Below, in pieces: positions 1-22,057 of a DNA stretch of 64,000 bases. This DNA is from Hypomesus transpacificus. Lineage: Eukaryota > Chordata > Actinopteri > Osmeriformes > Osmeridae. How positions within the stretch are numbered: the stretch's first letter is position 1; each line of letters opens with the position of its first letter. The DNA lies in contig NC_061073.1 in assembly GCF_021917145.1 (NCBI RefSeq), positions 4,618,550-4,682,549 of the forward strand, written 5' to 3'. The notes beneath the pieces are model-generated. The model had not been told where the DNA came from and made no database searches. It was given only the letters and a program-made list of their open reading frames with translations. A program made the translations under genes and the position numbers.

Positions 1-763
1 ACATTTATTGTCACTTAAGCGTATGCCGCCATGAAGCTAAGTAAATGTATTTTGCTAATTAAAATACAGGGGGAAAATCGTTACGATTAAAATAGCAAAC
101 TTATCACTTTTTACTTTTTACTTCAAACCTAAGAAAGGAAGACATTTATTCTGGTTCCATTTTTAGAACTGGGGTCAAATGGAGTTGAGGATGACCTGCA
201 GGTAACCTGAGCCGACAAACCCAAATTAAGATAAGGAGAGATGTGTGTATAACAATATACCTATAAAACAATTGAGCAACAACAAGAACAGTCAAAAATA
301 CAACTCATTTGTAGGTTCCCATTATCTTATCTCCTTGTAGGATGACGTCATGATAGATAAGATAGCCTGTTGGTTAAGGTCATTAAAACAGTGAAATATA
401 CTAACACAGTAACACAGCTAACAGTAGAACTGCATGTGAAGATTATCAAAATGTGCTTAAAGTCAACTGACAATGATGAACAAAAATGAATCTAAGTATC
501 CCCTAAAATGAAAAACAGACCAGTTGATGTTTTATTGATATTTAAATATGTCAAACAACTATTATAATACTAGCAAGTGTGTGTAGACACCAAAAAGTAA
601 GTTGTGCAATTCCACTTCCTTTTCAATAATCTGTTCACAATCTCAACTCAACACAATTCCCCCTCAACACCAGGCTTAGCAGTTCCAGATAGGTATTTCC
701 AGTGGATATTGATATCGTTTTACAGTGTTCTTTGTGGTTCAATGTGGTCCAGTTTTTTTCCTG
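1..763. other. AT-rich flank downstream of the homeobox gene
   Basis: No supported coding exon. It would contain the 3' UTR and downstream flank of the minus-strand homeobox gene. I see no convincing RNA gene or mobile element. Confidence 0.4.
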
Positions 764-3309
764 TCAGCTGAGGGCGTATCTGGGGTTGGGGTGGGGGTGG
801 AAGATCCAAGGGTTGCAAAGGGGACGTTGGGGAGGGGGCAGGTGCAAGGCTATTGGCTGAAAGGTTTTAGGTAAGCAGGCTGCGGCCCATTCAGCTGTCA
901 GGAAGCTGTTGTCCTTGGGGCAGGGTGCTAACAGACGTGCTGGGTGGGTGTACCCCGCAGAGGAAGCGGCTGATAGGAGAGACCTAGCCTCTTCACCCTT
1001 TATCAGCCATGGAACACAAACGCCACCAGATTAGATCAGGCTAGGTTGGCTGCATTTCATTTCCGAGGATAATTGCATCCAACCAATACACACAAACACT
1101 ATCAACAGTCAATTGTAACTTTGTTGATGTGAAAGAACTTGAGTCAGGTAGACTAAGGGTTGGGTTGGTATAGAGTTAGTGTTGATAGGCCATTTTAGGT
1201 GTGATCCTTGAATTACATTAAGGTAGGATCTTTGGATCACTTCACAGAAAATGTGATCTTGTGTGATAACAGATTGTTTTTACCTATTTAAAATGTGACC
1301 TTATCAACAATACACCTGTTTCTAAACACAAATACACAACAGGCATGCTTCTGTACCTGCAGATGAGGAAGGCCCAGTTTGGATGTGTGGATCTGGTCTC
1401 TGGTCACCATCTCCAGATCCCACTGACTCTCTGCTTTCCTCCATTTGGCCCTGCGGTTCTGAAACCAAATCTGGAAAAGACAAAAAGATCCTGAAATCAT
1501 GACATGTCCTCTCTGCTTTAATATTCGAATCTGTAACCAGAAAACTGTTTTATTGTCAGGTAGGTTCTCACATGCAATGAATTTGCTTGGGTCTGAAGGT
1601 GCATAACGATATGTTTATGGTGAGAATGATGATAATAACATATAATAATAATCCAGTCTAATCTCAAATGACTATCTGATATGGTCGGCACAGTCATGTA
1701 GTCTCCAGTCAAGTCAAGCAAACATAGATACAGTTGTTGTTTCACATCAGCAAATGAAGACTTGGGAGGGGTTTGACATATCCAGCTAGAATTTCTAATG
1801 GTACATTTCAAAATGACTCAAAAGGATATCTTACAAACATCCCTTACACTTGTATTGTATGCGGTCTGCGTAAGGAGTATGTGTTTAGGAGTGGCTTCCA
1901 ATCAAATGCATGTGTTTAACCATGACCGGACTTATGTCTCCAGTTTAGTTTTCAGTGTCTGTCTGTATTCAGGTGTGTTTTTAATAATAAACAAGTGCAT
2001 GTGTTCAGGTGTGTCTAGGTGTGTGTCCTACCTGTACTCTCCCCTCAGTGAGTTGCAGCCGAGAGGCTAGCTGGTCTCTGATGTTGACATCTGGGTAATG
2101 GTTTTCCTGGAACAGCTTCTCCAGCTCCTCTAGCTGGGAGGCAGAGAAGCTGACCCTAGTTTGCCTCCTTCTCCTCTGCACTGCGTGGATGGAACACAGT
2201 TGAATTGGTTAGACTCACTCCTCAGTATGACTGCCCACCCGCGTCATCGAAGAGCTAACTCTTTCGGTGGCGTAGCTCGTTATAAAGATGGTGGTCATGT
2301 TTGCAATACAGAGGTCCGGGGTTTAAACACAGTACGGGCAAGGAAGTAACACACGTCTTTATCATCAAAGTCGTCATTGTAATAATCATCGTCATCATCT
2401 ATGTCATTATCACATCGTATTCATTAAAATCATTATCGTAATAAGCATCATCATCTGTGTCAATATCATCACAATCATCATCATCATCGTCACTTCTCAC
2501 CATGACTGAGACGAGGGCAGTCTGTCCCGGACGCCCCCAGCTCCGCACCCCCGTCCTCCCCAGGGGGGGGAGTGCTGAGAGCTCGGCCGTGGTCAGGGGA
2601 TGCGTGGTCACTGACCCAGCCAAAGGCCGGGGTGACAGAATGCTGTACGGTCCATTCTGCTCACAGAGGAGAAGGTCCTGTGTGACTTTTGATGTGTTTT
2701 ATGTCGTAATTCATGTTATATTTGGTAGTTAGATAGATAGACCTTGAGCTATCCCTGAAGGGGAATTCAGAATACTCCAGTAGAAGCTAAATAAAACTTC
2801 TGGGTATTAAGATGATGGGTAGGTTAAGGGGAGATTTTCAACTGACAGAAATCCTTATTTGTAGACCAGAGACCCTGTGTCTAAAATACTGGATGTGTAC
2901 AGTAAGCACCAGTAGTAACATGATAATGTGGAAGGCTTCTGAAGGCTTACCACAATAACAAACGAGAAATATCTACTACATATTTACAGACTTTATCTCC
3001 GACTTTCTAAATCTCTTATGCCACCACCTATTTACACGTACCAGTGCAGGACGTCGGAGCAGGAATCTGCTTGTTCTCTCTGATAACAGACAACCTGCAG
3101 TGCCTCTCCTCTCGCACACATGTCGAAGTCCTCAAGATCTCCTCTATGGAATGGGACAGCTTCCTGGGAGAGACAGGCGGGTCTTTCACCGAGCGGCCCT
3201 CTCCTCTGTCCACCCTGAGCGAGTGTGTGTGCTCATCCTCCCAGAGTTTCCTCAACCTTCGCAGGGTCACCGTGGCTGGAGTCATGGGAACCAGGTCAGA
3301 GTCCTTCAC
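764..3309 (-). CDS. isx: Paired-like homeobox transcription factor, ISX-like
   Basis: Four exons on the minus strand: 3309-3042, 2180-2032, 1470-1357 and a last exon from about 997 to 764. Donors and acceptors are canonical for the first three and the phases join exactly. Exon 1 carries an octapeptide-like motif LSHSIEEIL, as in ISX proteins. Exon 2 encodes homeodomain helices 1-2 ([18 protein letters not shown], then [15 protein letters not shown]) and exon 3 encodes helix 3 ([14 protein letters not shown], Gln at homeodomain position 50). A nuclear DNA-binding regulator is expected; mammalian ISX represses intestinal vitamin A and carotenoid uptake genes. The last exon is uncertain. A proline-rich frame ending at 764 resembles the ISX C-terminus (LHLPPP), but it needs a weak acceptor near 998, whereas the best-looking acceptor, at 976/977, gives a short tail. 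The alternative is another paired-like homeobox gene. Confidence 0.68.
2343..2490. repeat. Degenerate ATC/ATG trinucleotide repeat
   Basis: Imperfect trinucleotide tract (catcat, catcgt and variants) inside intron 1 of the homeobox gene. Confidence 0.7.
2728..2790. mobile_element. Retrotransposon end fragment
   Basis: The stretch with cctgaaggggaattcag resembles a short terminal piece that recurs in teleost non-LTR elements. It lies in intron 1 of the homeobox gene. The family assignment is from memory and weak. Confidence 0.35.
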
Positions 3310-3428
3310 GCACCGTCCTGTCCTCCTGTTGTTTTACACACCAGGATTTTACCAGAAGCTGAGCAGGTTTTTTTTCAGTTAGACCCACCCATCCATCTTC
3401 ATTTGATTCCAATTCCACTCAATAGTCG

Positions 3429-3492
3429 CTTCTCTCTCTCGCTCTCTCTCTCTCTCTCACACACACGCTGTCTCTCTCTCTGTTTCTCTCCT
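3429..3492. repeat. CT/CA microsatellite
   Basis: Runs of tctctctc interrupted by cacacac, just upstream of the homeobox gene. Confidence 0.85.
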
Positions 3493-4189
3493 TCTCCCCC
3501 CAACGAGGTGACTGTCCCGCCTGTTTTCCCCTTGGTGTTTTCATCCACATCATGAGATGATTAGGAGGAGGAGCCAGGTCTACTGAGTAACTACAACATG
3601 CTTTTCTAGCTAGTCAACTAAACTAGCTCCCTGTCACATTGATCCTTGATAATACAGTATATATATCAAATTCCCTATCTCTGTTACATTCTGTCTGTAC
3701 TCAGTGGCTGTCTGTTGTATAAATACAATATCCTCTGGCATTGATAGCTTGGCAGCTTGGATTTATAACTTTTACTCACAGTTTTAACACAGGAAAGCCT
3801 GTTTTTGAAACATGGACAAGAAATATTATTTATTGTAACTTATCCCGCTGCTTCTCCTTATCTGAATTTATTGGCTACAAATCTTTTATCATTCTGGCCT
3901 CCACCTGCCCTCTTGTACAACGTTTCACCTCGTGAAAACTCTCGTAGATTACTGTTCTAGAGGAACTATGTGCTGCTATAGATAACAGTTATTATCTAGT
4001 CTTTACCTTCTGTTCAGTTCAACAGCCCTGCACCCTGTCATATTAGCCGTAAAAGCATTTCCTGTACATTTAAATCATTATATATGAAAAGAATGGACAT
4101 CAATAACCACAGTCCTTCACGTTGATTTGGTGTTGAAGACTTGAGATTGGTCAACATAGTTACATTAGTTACAGTTACAACTATTTACA

Positions 4190-4255
4190 ACCATAGACTG
4201 TATATAAAGGCATATCAATATTAGATATATGTATATACTGTCTATGGTTACAACA
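4190..4255. mobile_element. Short palindromic MITE-like element
   Basis: The arms aaccatagactgtatata and tatactgtctatggtt are near-perfect inverted repeats around a roughly 30-bp AT-rich loop. It would fold into a hairpin. Elements with this arm sequence are common in teleost genomes, from memory. Confidence 0.65.
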
Positions 4256-4971
4256 TAACATAATTTACAATGATTGCAATTATTGTTATTTACAGGGAAG
4301 ATTATGCACTGGCATAATTAATATGATTGTTCATTTTGTACAAACAGTAAATAGGCCACAGTAAGTGACTTCATATTTAATGATTGACTGTAACACTGTC
4401 TAATGTTGTCCAAACCGTGGCATCCAGCAGCCTGAGGAAGATGTGAGACAGACTCCCTCTACTGGTGAACAGAAAAGTCGAATATGTTATTGATGAAAGC
4501 AAAAAGGTTGACCTCATGATATATCCCATGATTAATGTATTGGTTTTTAAAAGTCCAGTCGCTACATTAGCAGTAAAATTGTACATTGGGAAGGGCAGGC
4601 TTGGTGATTCATCTGATGGTTAGGCCTATCTCCTTTCTCCGTGTCCATCTCTGTCAACAGCAGCACAGTCATGAAAAAGATGCTATAGGTTTGGATCTAA
4701 CTAGACCATTGAATGTTTGAGATTCCCTGTGAGAGTCCCTGTGTGGTTATACTTTTGACTGGGGACAACAAAGCGATCAGTCAGCCGAGAATGCTGATAA
4801 AGTCAAGCAAGTTACTTATTTGTAGACCAACTGCAGTCTAACCCGCAACGTGTGTGACGTCATTTAGCCAATTAATTTCATTTTGCTGAATGATTGAACG
4901 ACTACCGACTATCAACAGTTAGTTAACACATTTTTGACACCGAAAAACACTGTCTATGTTAGGGTGAACAG

Positions 4972-5140
4972 ACGTCCTCTTTTACCGACATGTCCTCTTT
5001 TACCGACATGTCCTCTTTTACCGACATGTCCTCTTTTCGAGACCTAAAACTTGCGTCCCGGCAGGGATTCCAAAATTGTGCGGGATATTTTGCCTCGTCG
5101 GATATTTGTGTTTCTCTGTGTCTTTCAAAAACGATTACGC
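4972..5140. repeat. Dispersed repeat with internal 18-bp tandem copies
   Basis: The motif tcctcttttaccgacatg occurs about three times in tandem, followed by a segment (cgagacctaaaac, cggcagggattccaaa) that resembles a dispersed repeat widespread in teleosts. Confidence 0.55.
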
Positions 5141-5439
5141 CCTTACAAGTTTTGGAAAGGGTATCTCCCTTACAGTCAAAGTTCTCAGTAATTGATCGTT
5201 AAAAGTAACTTTTAACCCAATTTAATGATATGGCCAAACAGACTACTACTGTACCACGTGCGCTCTCCTGTCTGATAGTAGTCACGTGCTTGGGAGCAAA
5301 GTGTACATCGCCTCATTGACATACACTGCCCTGTGAGTAACTTGTAGAGAGAGGATACGGACTGGATCAGCACAAGGTGGATCAGGACTCCACAACCCTC
5401 TTCCTCAGAACCAGAATCATGATTGTGTTTAATCGCCAA

Positions 5440-5800
5440 GTCAGTGGACACAAACAAGGAATTTACTTTGGTGGGCAGGTGCATACAGTGAACATTTATA
5501 GAGTGAACATTTAAACATAATGAACAAAAAGAAAATGTAGAAAATGTACAACAAAATAAAATAAACTACTGGCAGAGCTATACAATATAAAATAAAATAC
5601 GATAAATAAAATAATATAGACTAAAAATAATACTGAATCATACAGAGTGTATGAGGTAAAGTCACAGAGTGTCAGTGTCAGTTTGGGGACTTGTTAAGAA
5701 GGCTAGCAGCAGAAGGAAAGAAACTGTTCTTGTAGCGTGAGGTTTTGGTCCTTATGGACCGCAGCCTTCTGCCGGAGGGGAGTGGTTACTTTACAGTAAC
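5440..5800. mobile_element. Non-LTR retrotransposon 3' fragment
   Basis: AT-rich stretch followed by gaaagaaactgttcttgtag and gaccgcagccttctgcc, which resembles the 3' region of a LINE family common in teleosts. No open reverse transcriptase frame is present. Confidence 0.45.
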
Positions 5801-7039
5801 TTTACAGTAACTTTCTCCTGAAGAAAAAGTTGCTGTCTGGTACATAAAATCAGCCACCACCACAATATTAATCTAGCACATTAAATACACGTTTAACACA
5901 CACACACATGTGAGACAGATGTTGGCTGACCACGTTCAGGAATAAGGGATTTGACACTGGTCATTTCAGCATAAATCCATTACATGGAGTGAATTAGTCC
6001 ACAAGACTCTCTTGCTTACGTCTTTAATGGCTGTACATGTTGACCGTACACGTCAGAGTGTGTGTGTGTTGGGGGGGGGGGGATATGCATGTGGCTGTTG
6101 AAGAAACATTGATGTTACGTTAAACATAGAAGGATGTTACTTTGTCTCTTGGAAATTCGTTGTTGTTGTTTGTCAGATCTATCTTACTGTTGATATACAC
6201 ATTCTGAATCCTTTGTTTCATAAGAATAAAACCCCTCTAATTGTGCATTTTAGAAGCAGAAATGTCTAATCATCTTGACTAATTGAATATAAACAGCCAT
6301 GCTACTCATTATCTAGCCTACTTTTTGTCCAGTAATTGAGGAAATTAGGTTATGCTGTAATTTGACTTGAGTCGATCAGTTATTTGTAGTTTTCATTCAC
6401 AGTTTAACATTAGTTAAATATTTCCAAGACATTGCTGTTGAGCTGTTACAGAAGCACATGAAGTTTCTCATGCAAATAACATGATGGCATGACATTTAAA
6501 TATTAATAAACCACTCACAGATGTGTAAGTTAAAAAGGTCTTCTATTTGTAGATTGTAGTGTGGCATACACTGGGTTGTAGTTGTCAGTGATAACGCATT
6601 TGCACATTTGTTTTCAACACTTCATAAGTACATGACCAAAGTAAACCTAAAGTTGCAGAGTCTTATCCAAGGCTTTTTATCAAGGCCCATCAGCCACTGA
6701 ACAAACACTGAAGGACAGAAACTGCAATATTACAGCGCATCTAATTATACAAACGCAGTTTAAAACAATGGGACTCTGGACCATGTTCCAGAGATAATAT
6801 ATAGGGAGGATATTTCAAGTGTATGCCTACAAGGATCCTTGTCTTGTGATACTATTGGTGAAGAGAGAGAGTGAGATGAGGGGGGGAGGAAGAAAGAGAA
6901 ACTAGAATAAGAGAAACCAGTCCTCAGTGCCCTGAGTTTCCGAAGGGCTGATCAGCTGCCTGTCTGAAATTGGGTTCACATGTGTATCTGGTGAGATTCA
7001 TTTGACTCACAATCAGCAACAGCAGTAGTCTCGTGTCTT

Positions 7040-7112
7040 AGCTCCCTCACTCTCCCTCTCTCTCCCTCTCTCTCCCTCCTTCTCTATCCCTCTCCCTCCC
7101 TCTCTCTCTCTC

Positions 7113-7170
<58 letters not shown>

Positions 7171-7179
7171 CTTCTCTAT

Positions 7180-7224
<45 letters not shown>

Positions 7225-7235
7225 CTCTTTCTCTC
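7040..7235. repeat. CT microsatellite upstream of the SLC23 gene
   Basis: Long ctctct and ccctct tract ending about 200 bp upstream of the transporter start codon, on the coding strand. It is probably promoter-proximal or within the 5' UTR. Confidence 0.85.
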
Positions 7236-7433
7236 TTGCCCTCTGTGTCTCTCTGACTCCTCCCGCTCTTTCTGTCTCCCTCTCTCTCTTAGTCCCACCC
7301 TTTGCCCCTTTCCTCCCACCTTCTTGTACACAAACACTTCTCAAACATAAACCATCCACACTCTCTCTCTCTCTCTCTCTCTGTATTTATTGAAATCGGG
7401 ACCCCGGCCTAGAATTCTACCTGAGATAGGACA

Positions 7434-16512
<9,079 letters not shown>

Positions 16513-16708
16513 GCTATTGGGCTGTCGAGACACTGGAAGAACAGCAACAGAGGCTGAATATGGACCGAAGTGTCCTGCTCTGCAGACACTTAACGTCACT
16601 GTAAAAGCATAATGTATGTGCTGTGCTTTACTATTGGGTTTTGTCAAGGTATACTTTATGTTGTAAAGAAGTGATTTCACTGGTCAGGGAGTGTGTGAAG
16701 CAATATAC

Positions 16709-17264
16709 CGTATTTCTTCGAATAAACCCCGCCCTCGAATAAACGCCGCCCTCGAATAAACCCCGCCCTCGAATAAACGCCGCCCTCGAATAATCGCTGC
16801 ACCCTAAAAATCTGAAAACGGTTATTTAATTGGTTAAATTCAACCCCAGTATTGATTATTTGCGGGACAAATAAAGGATTAACCTATCTTATTACACATG
16901 TACATAACTTTCTGCACAGCTTTCTGTTTGAAAGCTTCAGGTTTCGACACAATGTAGAACACTATTTGAGACAGTTGTACTACCAATGCACACCTAATTG
17001 ATAGCCAATAAGAAAGTGAGTTGCCGCACTCATAGACAAACAAACAATAGACAAGGAGGTCAGCGGTAGTAAATGAAACCTGCGTTTTTAGCTGCATGAT
17101 TCATTTGTCACAATGCCAGCAACGAGTTTGTCTATGGCTGCACTGCAGCTACAATTCACGAAATCTCTCTTAAAAATTCACCTCCTCAGCCCCCGAATAA
17201 ACACTGCACCAAAAATGAACGTTATTTAATAAACGCTGCAGCGTTTATTCGAAGAAATGCGGTA
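16709..17264. mobile_element. Non-autonomous DNA transposon with terminal inverted repeats
   Basis: The left end accgtatttcttcgaataaa and the right end tttattcgaagaaatgcggt are inverted copies with one mismatch. Inside the left end, a module with ctcgaataaac is repeated about four times. There is no transposase frame. Flanking duplications could not be defined with confidence. Confidence 0.65.
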
Positions 17265-17571
17265 TTTGAGTTGTATGGCAACTTTATTATGTGGCATTTG
17301 AGTTGTATGGCAAATGAATGTATGGCAAATGTTTATACATAGGTTAAGATGTACATTTATCCTAAATGTTTAAAACTGTACAGGAATTTTACTGAAATGT
17401 GTTTTTTTAAAGGAGCTATATTTCTTAAACATTAACAGACTGTAAACATATTGATTCCTTTATATATACATTTTCAAGTTTGCAAAGAGCATGTTCACAA
17501 TATGTGCCTGTTGTCAAGTCAAACAACATTGCCACGGTGCTAATAATTAATATAAATGGAAATTAAATGGA

Positions 17572-17577
17572 AATAAA
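17572..17577 (+). terminator. Candidate polyadenylation signal for slc23a4
   Basis: AATAAA about 1.06 kb after the stop codon. Earlier AATAAA matches near 16721 and 16738 lie inside the TIR element, so the true site is undecided. Confidence 0.3.
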
Positions 17578-17945
17578 TGCAGATCAATAGCAATACTAAA
17601 CAAATAGAATCTGTAATATGTTTGCCTGGCACTAATAGTATTTGTTTCATTCCAGGTGGCTGTATAGTTAAAATGGCCCTGTCCAAAAATCTCCACAGTG
17701 TTTTCCCTGGTTACAACTCCTACAATCTGTACACATCATTTAAAGTTCAAACAATTAGGTCCAGATGAAAGAAAAAATAATAATAGTCATGGAAAAATAT
17801 CACACAAAAAGGCAGATAGTCTGAAGTCAAATCCGATCAATCGTCCCTGGCATAGGCTAGAATTCCACCAGAACCACATGACAAACCACTCCACAGACAC
17901 ACTGTCATTTGGGTGGCGGTTTTGCAGGTCCCCGGCAAGAGGTTT

Positions 17946-20900
17946 TTATTCTGGACTCAGGTCTTGTTTGATGGCTTGGAACAAACTGACAAAAGACTCT
18001 GCCCACGCCTCCCTCTGGTGGCCGGAGGTGGAATTGGAGATTCGTTGGGCAGTGTACACCATGGTCAGCACTGTGCGCTCAAAGTCCTCTGGTCTCAGGT
18101 GTCCTAGGTGACTGCTGAGGTGAGAGGTCAGGCGTCGCACCTCGGTCAGCTTCCTGGGGAGCACGTCGTCACAGATTACCTCCAGCTTCCTGGTCTGGCG
18201 AAGGGAGGCCAGTTCAGCGTCCAGTAGGGAAAAGGGGCCTGCCTCGCCTCCCAACTGCAGGCCTGCCAGCAGGATCTAGCATGCCCAGACGGATGAGAGA
18301 AACTCAGAGGTTAGGTACTACTCAGTACACAGTGTGTTCGTTAGTCTTTATACAAAAGTGCTCACTTCAAAGAGTAGGTTGACGTCTTGTATGGAGTTGT
18401 GGAAGGTTGGGTTCACCATTGATGCCATCCCTCTCTTCACTCGGACCGCAGACGGAAAGAGAGCTGATCATGAAAAGAGAGAAATAGATGAGAGGAGAGA
18501 AAGATGGAATGAGAAAAAAAAAAGAAACTTTCTGTCACACTTTTTCTGTTTCCTGCATCCCTTTTTCACAAAACAGCAGAATTCTTCTTCCCAGGGCAAG
18601 ACTAACACAGCGTATCAGTGCAGGTCGAGGTCAGGCCTGTTAGAGGCCCAGTCCAGGGGCTGGTACTGCAGACATGTTTCCCCCCGTCAGATCAGCACAT
18701 GGGCAGCAGATTGTGGATGAACGCAGGGCAGAAGCGGAGCCCAAGTTTGTCCCTCAGACAAATGCAGCTCAGGATGGGTCTTAATCGGACCGTGGTTTTG
18801 ATGTGAGCGTAAATGAGAACAGCATGCTCGTTTGGTCCAAAACGTGTGCCCTAGACTGAAACTGTTTAATAGTTAATACAACAGGTCGGTATTGTTATCA
18901 TTTATCAGACAGAGAGAATAAGAGAGAGAGAGACAAAGAGGAGAGAGAGAGAGAAAGGAGACAGAGAAAAAGAGAGAGAGACAATAGTGTGAAAGAGAAA
19001 GAGTGGGTGAGAGAGGATGAAGAAAGCTGGAAAGGAGAGACAGGAAGGTACAGTAGATGGAGAGGATCCAGACATGGTGTAGCTACTGTTTCCACTTATT
19101 GTCCAGTAAAACCCTTTAACAGCACCAGGTCTCCTCCCTAGAACTGAGCCAGGGTTCAGACTTGAGTGTGTTAAATCTGGACCTTTTAAGACGTACAGTT
19201 CAGGAGGTATGGGGGGGGGGGGGTCATAATATCCCAGATGAGTTGGAGATGTAGTGAGCAGACAGTCAAGCAGGCAGCCAAGAACCCAGGAACAGATGGA
19301 CTGGAGATTCCTACTTGAAGATGAACTGACTATCTAAGGAAATGGTTTCTGGTCTTTTTTATTTGCTTACAGCAAAAAGACCAGCAGACATTTTACTTTT
19401 AACCAGCATAGCAGGCATCCCTCAGACCACTGTGCAAAGAATTGATTAGTAAGAAAATATTTGAAATTAGTTCAAAGAATGAGTTCAAATTGTGTTCCTT
19501 AGTCTGTCGCTTGACATGGTTCCTCCAGGAACTGCTGGACTAACAGAGTCAGCAATCATTATGCTCTCTAAGCCCTGGTTAGCATACAGCTCAGTGAGGT
19601 CACTTTCACAGACACTGCCAGGTCACGTTTTCTACATTTTTGCTAAAATATGACGAAAGGCTTCTTACAGGTCCAGATCTAGATGACGTTTGGCCAACCT
19701 TCAACTGATTATTGTCCAACCTTTGCTCAACATTTCCATGACAATTTAAGTGGTCATTGTGTGCTTGTGTTTCAGTAGACAACGTTTATTTGATGTTAAT
19801 TAGCAAAGGGTATCTTTTTAGAAAGAAAGGTTAAAGTAACAAATGACCAAACACTGCAGTTTTTAAAAGATTTCATCCTTGAAATAATAATATTGTAGCC
19901 AAGACAACAAGTGAAACCAAATCACAAGTTATGAAATAGTTATTATTTCCTCTTGCTGTACAAACCGAGACATCTTTCAAATAACCTAGATTAAAAAACA
20001 CATATTTGACCACATCTACATCAGTAGAAATCTTGGAGACATAGTCGTTATTCTTTGGTGGCTATCAGTTTCCTGAAGCAGCTAATGGTTGGAATGTTTC
20101 AAATATTTTTATATACGCAGCAGCTGCTAACAGTTAAAACACACTCAGTAGCCGACAGTATAACTGGAGTGAAGGTTTCAACATAATGTTTAAACCAACA
20201 ACTGTAGGTTCAATCAGTCAGCGTTTAAGGAACTAGTTATTCAGTAGAACTGGTGGAACTGGGAAGCAGCAAACTACAGTGATCCATAACATTAAACAGC
20301 TGTTACAGTCTTTTAAAAAGTATTTTTCTAAATGAAAGGCCATCCTGATGAGGAAATTGCTTTCCAACACAAAATAAGTGCCAGGGAGTGAATAGGAAAA
20401 AAGAACCAGTCTCAAATATCCAGAACAATCCAGAACAACGGTCCAAAACGTCAACCACAAACCGTATCTGAATGTGGGTGGAGATCTCCTATCCTATAGG
20501 AATACCAAGGTGAGGTGTGTGCTGTGAATTCTTCCAGTATCTCAACATCAGTATTGCTCATCTGGGAGACATGTGCACTTCAGAGAGACCAAGCCAGCTG
20601 GAGAGAGAAGGACTACTTCGATGTCACATCCTCTCTCCTCCTCCACCACCTTAAACCAACACAGATGGGTCTGTTGGTCCAAAAATATCAAAAGAGAGTC
20701 TGTCGTGCTGGCGTGTCCAGAGGGTGGGATAAAGGATGCTGTGTGTGTGTGTGTGTGTATTTTTTTTGTTGAAAAATACAATACAACCATAATCATAGGA
20801 TTATGAATTGTGTTCACACTGTTGTAATAACACAGAAGCACTGAACTGCGGTTGCCAAAGGATGAATTCACAAACTTGGCTGATGTCCAGGAATTTGAGA

Positions 20901-21850
20901 TAAGCCTTTGAAAACTTTGGTGAAAATCCTAATTTGGCACCAAACTGTCCCAATGTTTATCCCAAAGACAGCAGAAGAACTCTGAGCGATAAGGATGGAA
21001 TTAAACACAGGGTGAGTCACTTACAGGAATTCCATCTTTGCTAAATGGATTTCTTCTGAACTTCGTCAAGTAAAAACACCAGATTCATTTGAACAGAAGA
21101 AACGGACAAAAGTTTCAGTAAACGTACACCCGATGATAATCTTATATGTTAGTATGTGCTACGAATTTCAGGAGACTATCAGATGTGGCAGGACGATGAT
21201 GAGTGAGATGCTATTGAACACAGGCCTCTCTGTACTGTATTGAATACAGACCTTTCTGTACTGTATTGGATACAGCCCTCTCTATACTGTATTGAACACA
21301 GACTTCTCTGTACTGTATTAGCAGAGATGTGACAGGGATCTGTGTTGCCTAGAGTGTGTGGGTCTTGAAGCTGTACTCTGTCAGTCTACTGGTCTGATAG
21401 GACCCTGTGTCTGCAGGATTCTCTGCTGTGGCCAAGACAAGTTTAAAATAACTTTAGCTTGATAGATGATCACTGGAATAATATAGGGAGCTCCTGCTAT
21501 CGTAACACAGTGGTCATTAACCTGTCATCTACATCAACTGAAAGCAGTTGATTTATGTTGCCTTTTCATAACTAAATACAGATACAGAAATAAAGGGTTT
21601 TGCATTTTCAAATAAGTAAATGTCTAAGTAATATAGAGACTATATATTGTTAACACATCAATGCAAAATAGTCTTTAGTAAAAATACAAACTTTCAATAC
21701 CTATTAATGACATTTCAAATGTAACGTTTAGAAATGTTGAGAAACTGCAGCCTCATAATCGACTTAACAGAACAACGTCTCACCTTTGTTCCGCCGCTGA
21801 GCCATCACGCAGTAGAACAGAGTTACCACGACCACCTTCCAGGGTGCCAT
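17946..21850 (-). CDS. fam180a: FAM180A-like small secreted protein
   Basis: Three exons on the minus strand: 21850-21784 (initiator ATG and a hydrophobic leader, MAPWKVVVVTLFYCVMAQ), 18463-18366 and 18275-17946. Donors and acceptors are canonical and the phases agree (1, then 0), giving 164 aa against 173 in human FAM180A. Exon 2 encodes LFPSAVRVKRGMAS and SIQDVNLLFE, matching the family's segment after the signal peptide. Exon 3 carries the conserved core: LLDAELASLRQTRKL, RRLTSHLSSHLG, EDFERTVLTMVYTAQR and WAESFVSLFQAIKQDL. The protein should enter the secretory pathway; its molecular function is not known. FAM180B is less likely because FAM180A keeps the same EDFERTVLT core. The 3.3-kb first intron contains a GA-rich tract and nothing else coding. 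Confidence 0.85.
18899..19020. repeat. GA-rich microsatellite
   Basis: Purine-only runs of agagag in intron 1 of the FAM180 gene. Confidence 0.85.
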
Positions 21851-22057
21851 GGTGACCTGGCCCCTTGCTTCCAGACCCAGGATGGAGTGGAGCACGGCCC
21901 ACTCCCAAGTGTAACCTGTAACCCCCACGCGGGCTCCTGTCTAGTCGCTCTTCTGTCTCTAGACACGTCAGAGCCACAGACACTCCACAGAATCAGACCT
22001 CAGACATCCATCATCAGAATCCTCAGACTCAATTTGCCTCAGTGCAGAGCCGGACTC

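Larger units (their letters stand above)
3310..7433. other. Intergenic region between two divergent genes
   Basis: This 4.1-kb interval separates the minus-strand homeobox gene from the plus-strand transporter, so it contains both promoters. It holds the CT tract, palindromic element, 18-bp repeat and LINE-like piece listed separately, plus AT-rich unique-looking DNA. No coding exon is supported. Confidence 0.5.
16513..17945. other. 3' flanks of converging genes
   Basis: The plus-strand transporter and minus-strand FAM180 gene converge here, so the interval carries both 3' UTRs. It includes a TIR element (listed separately), AT-rich sequence and a candidate polyadenylation signal for the transporter. 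Confidence 0.5.
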
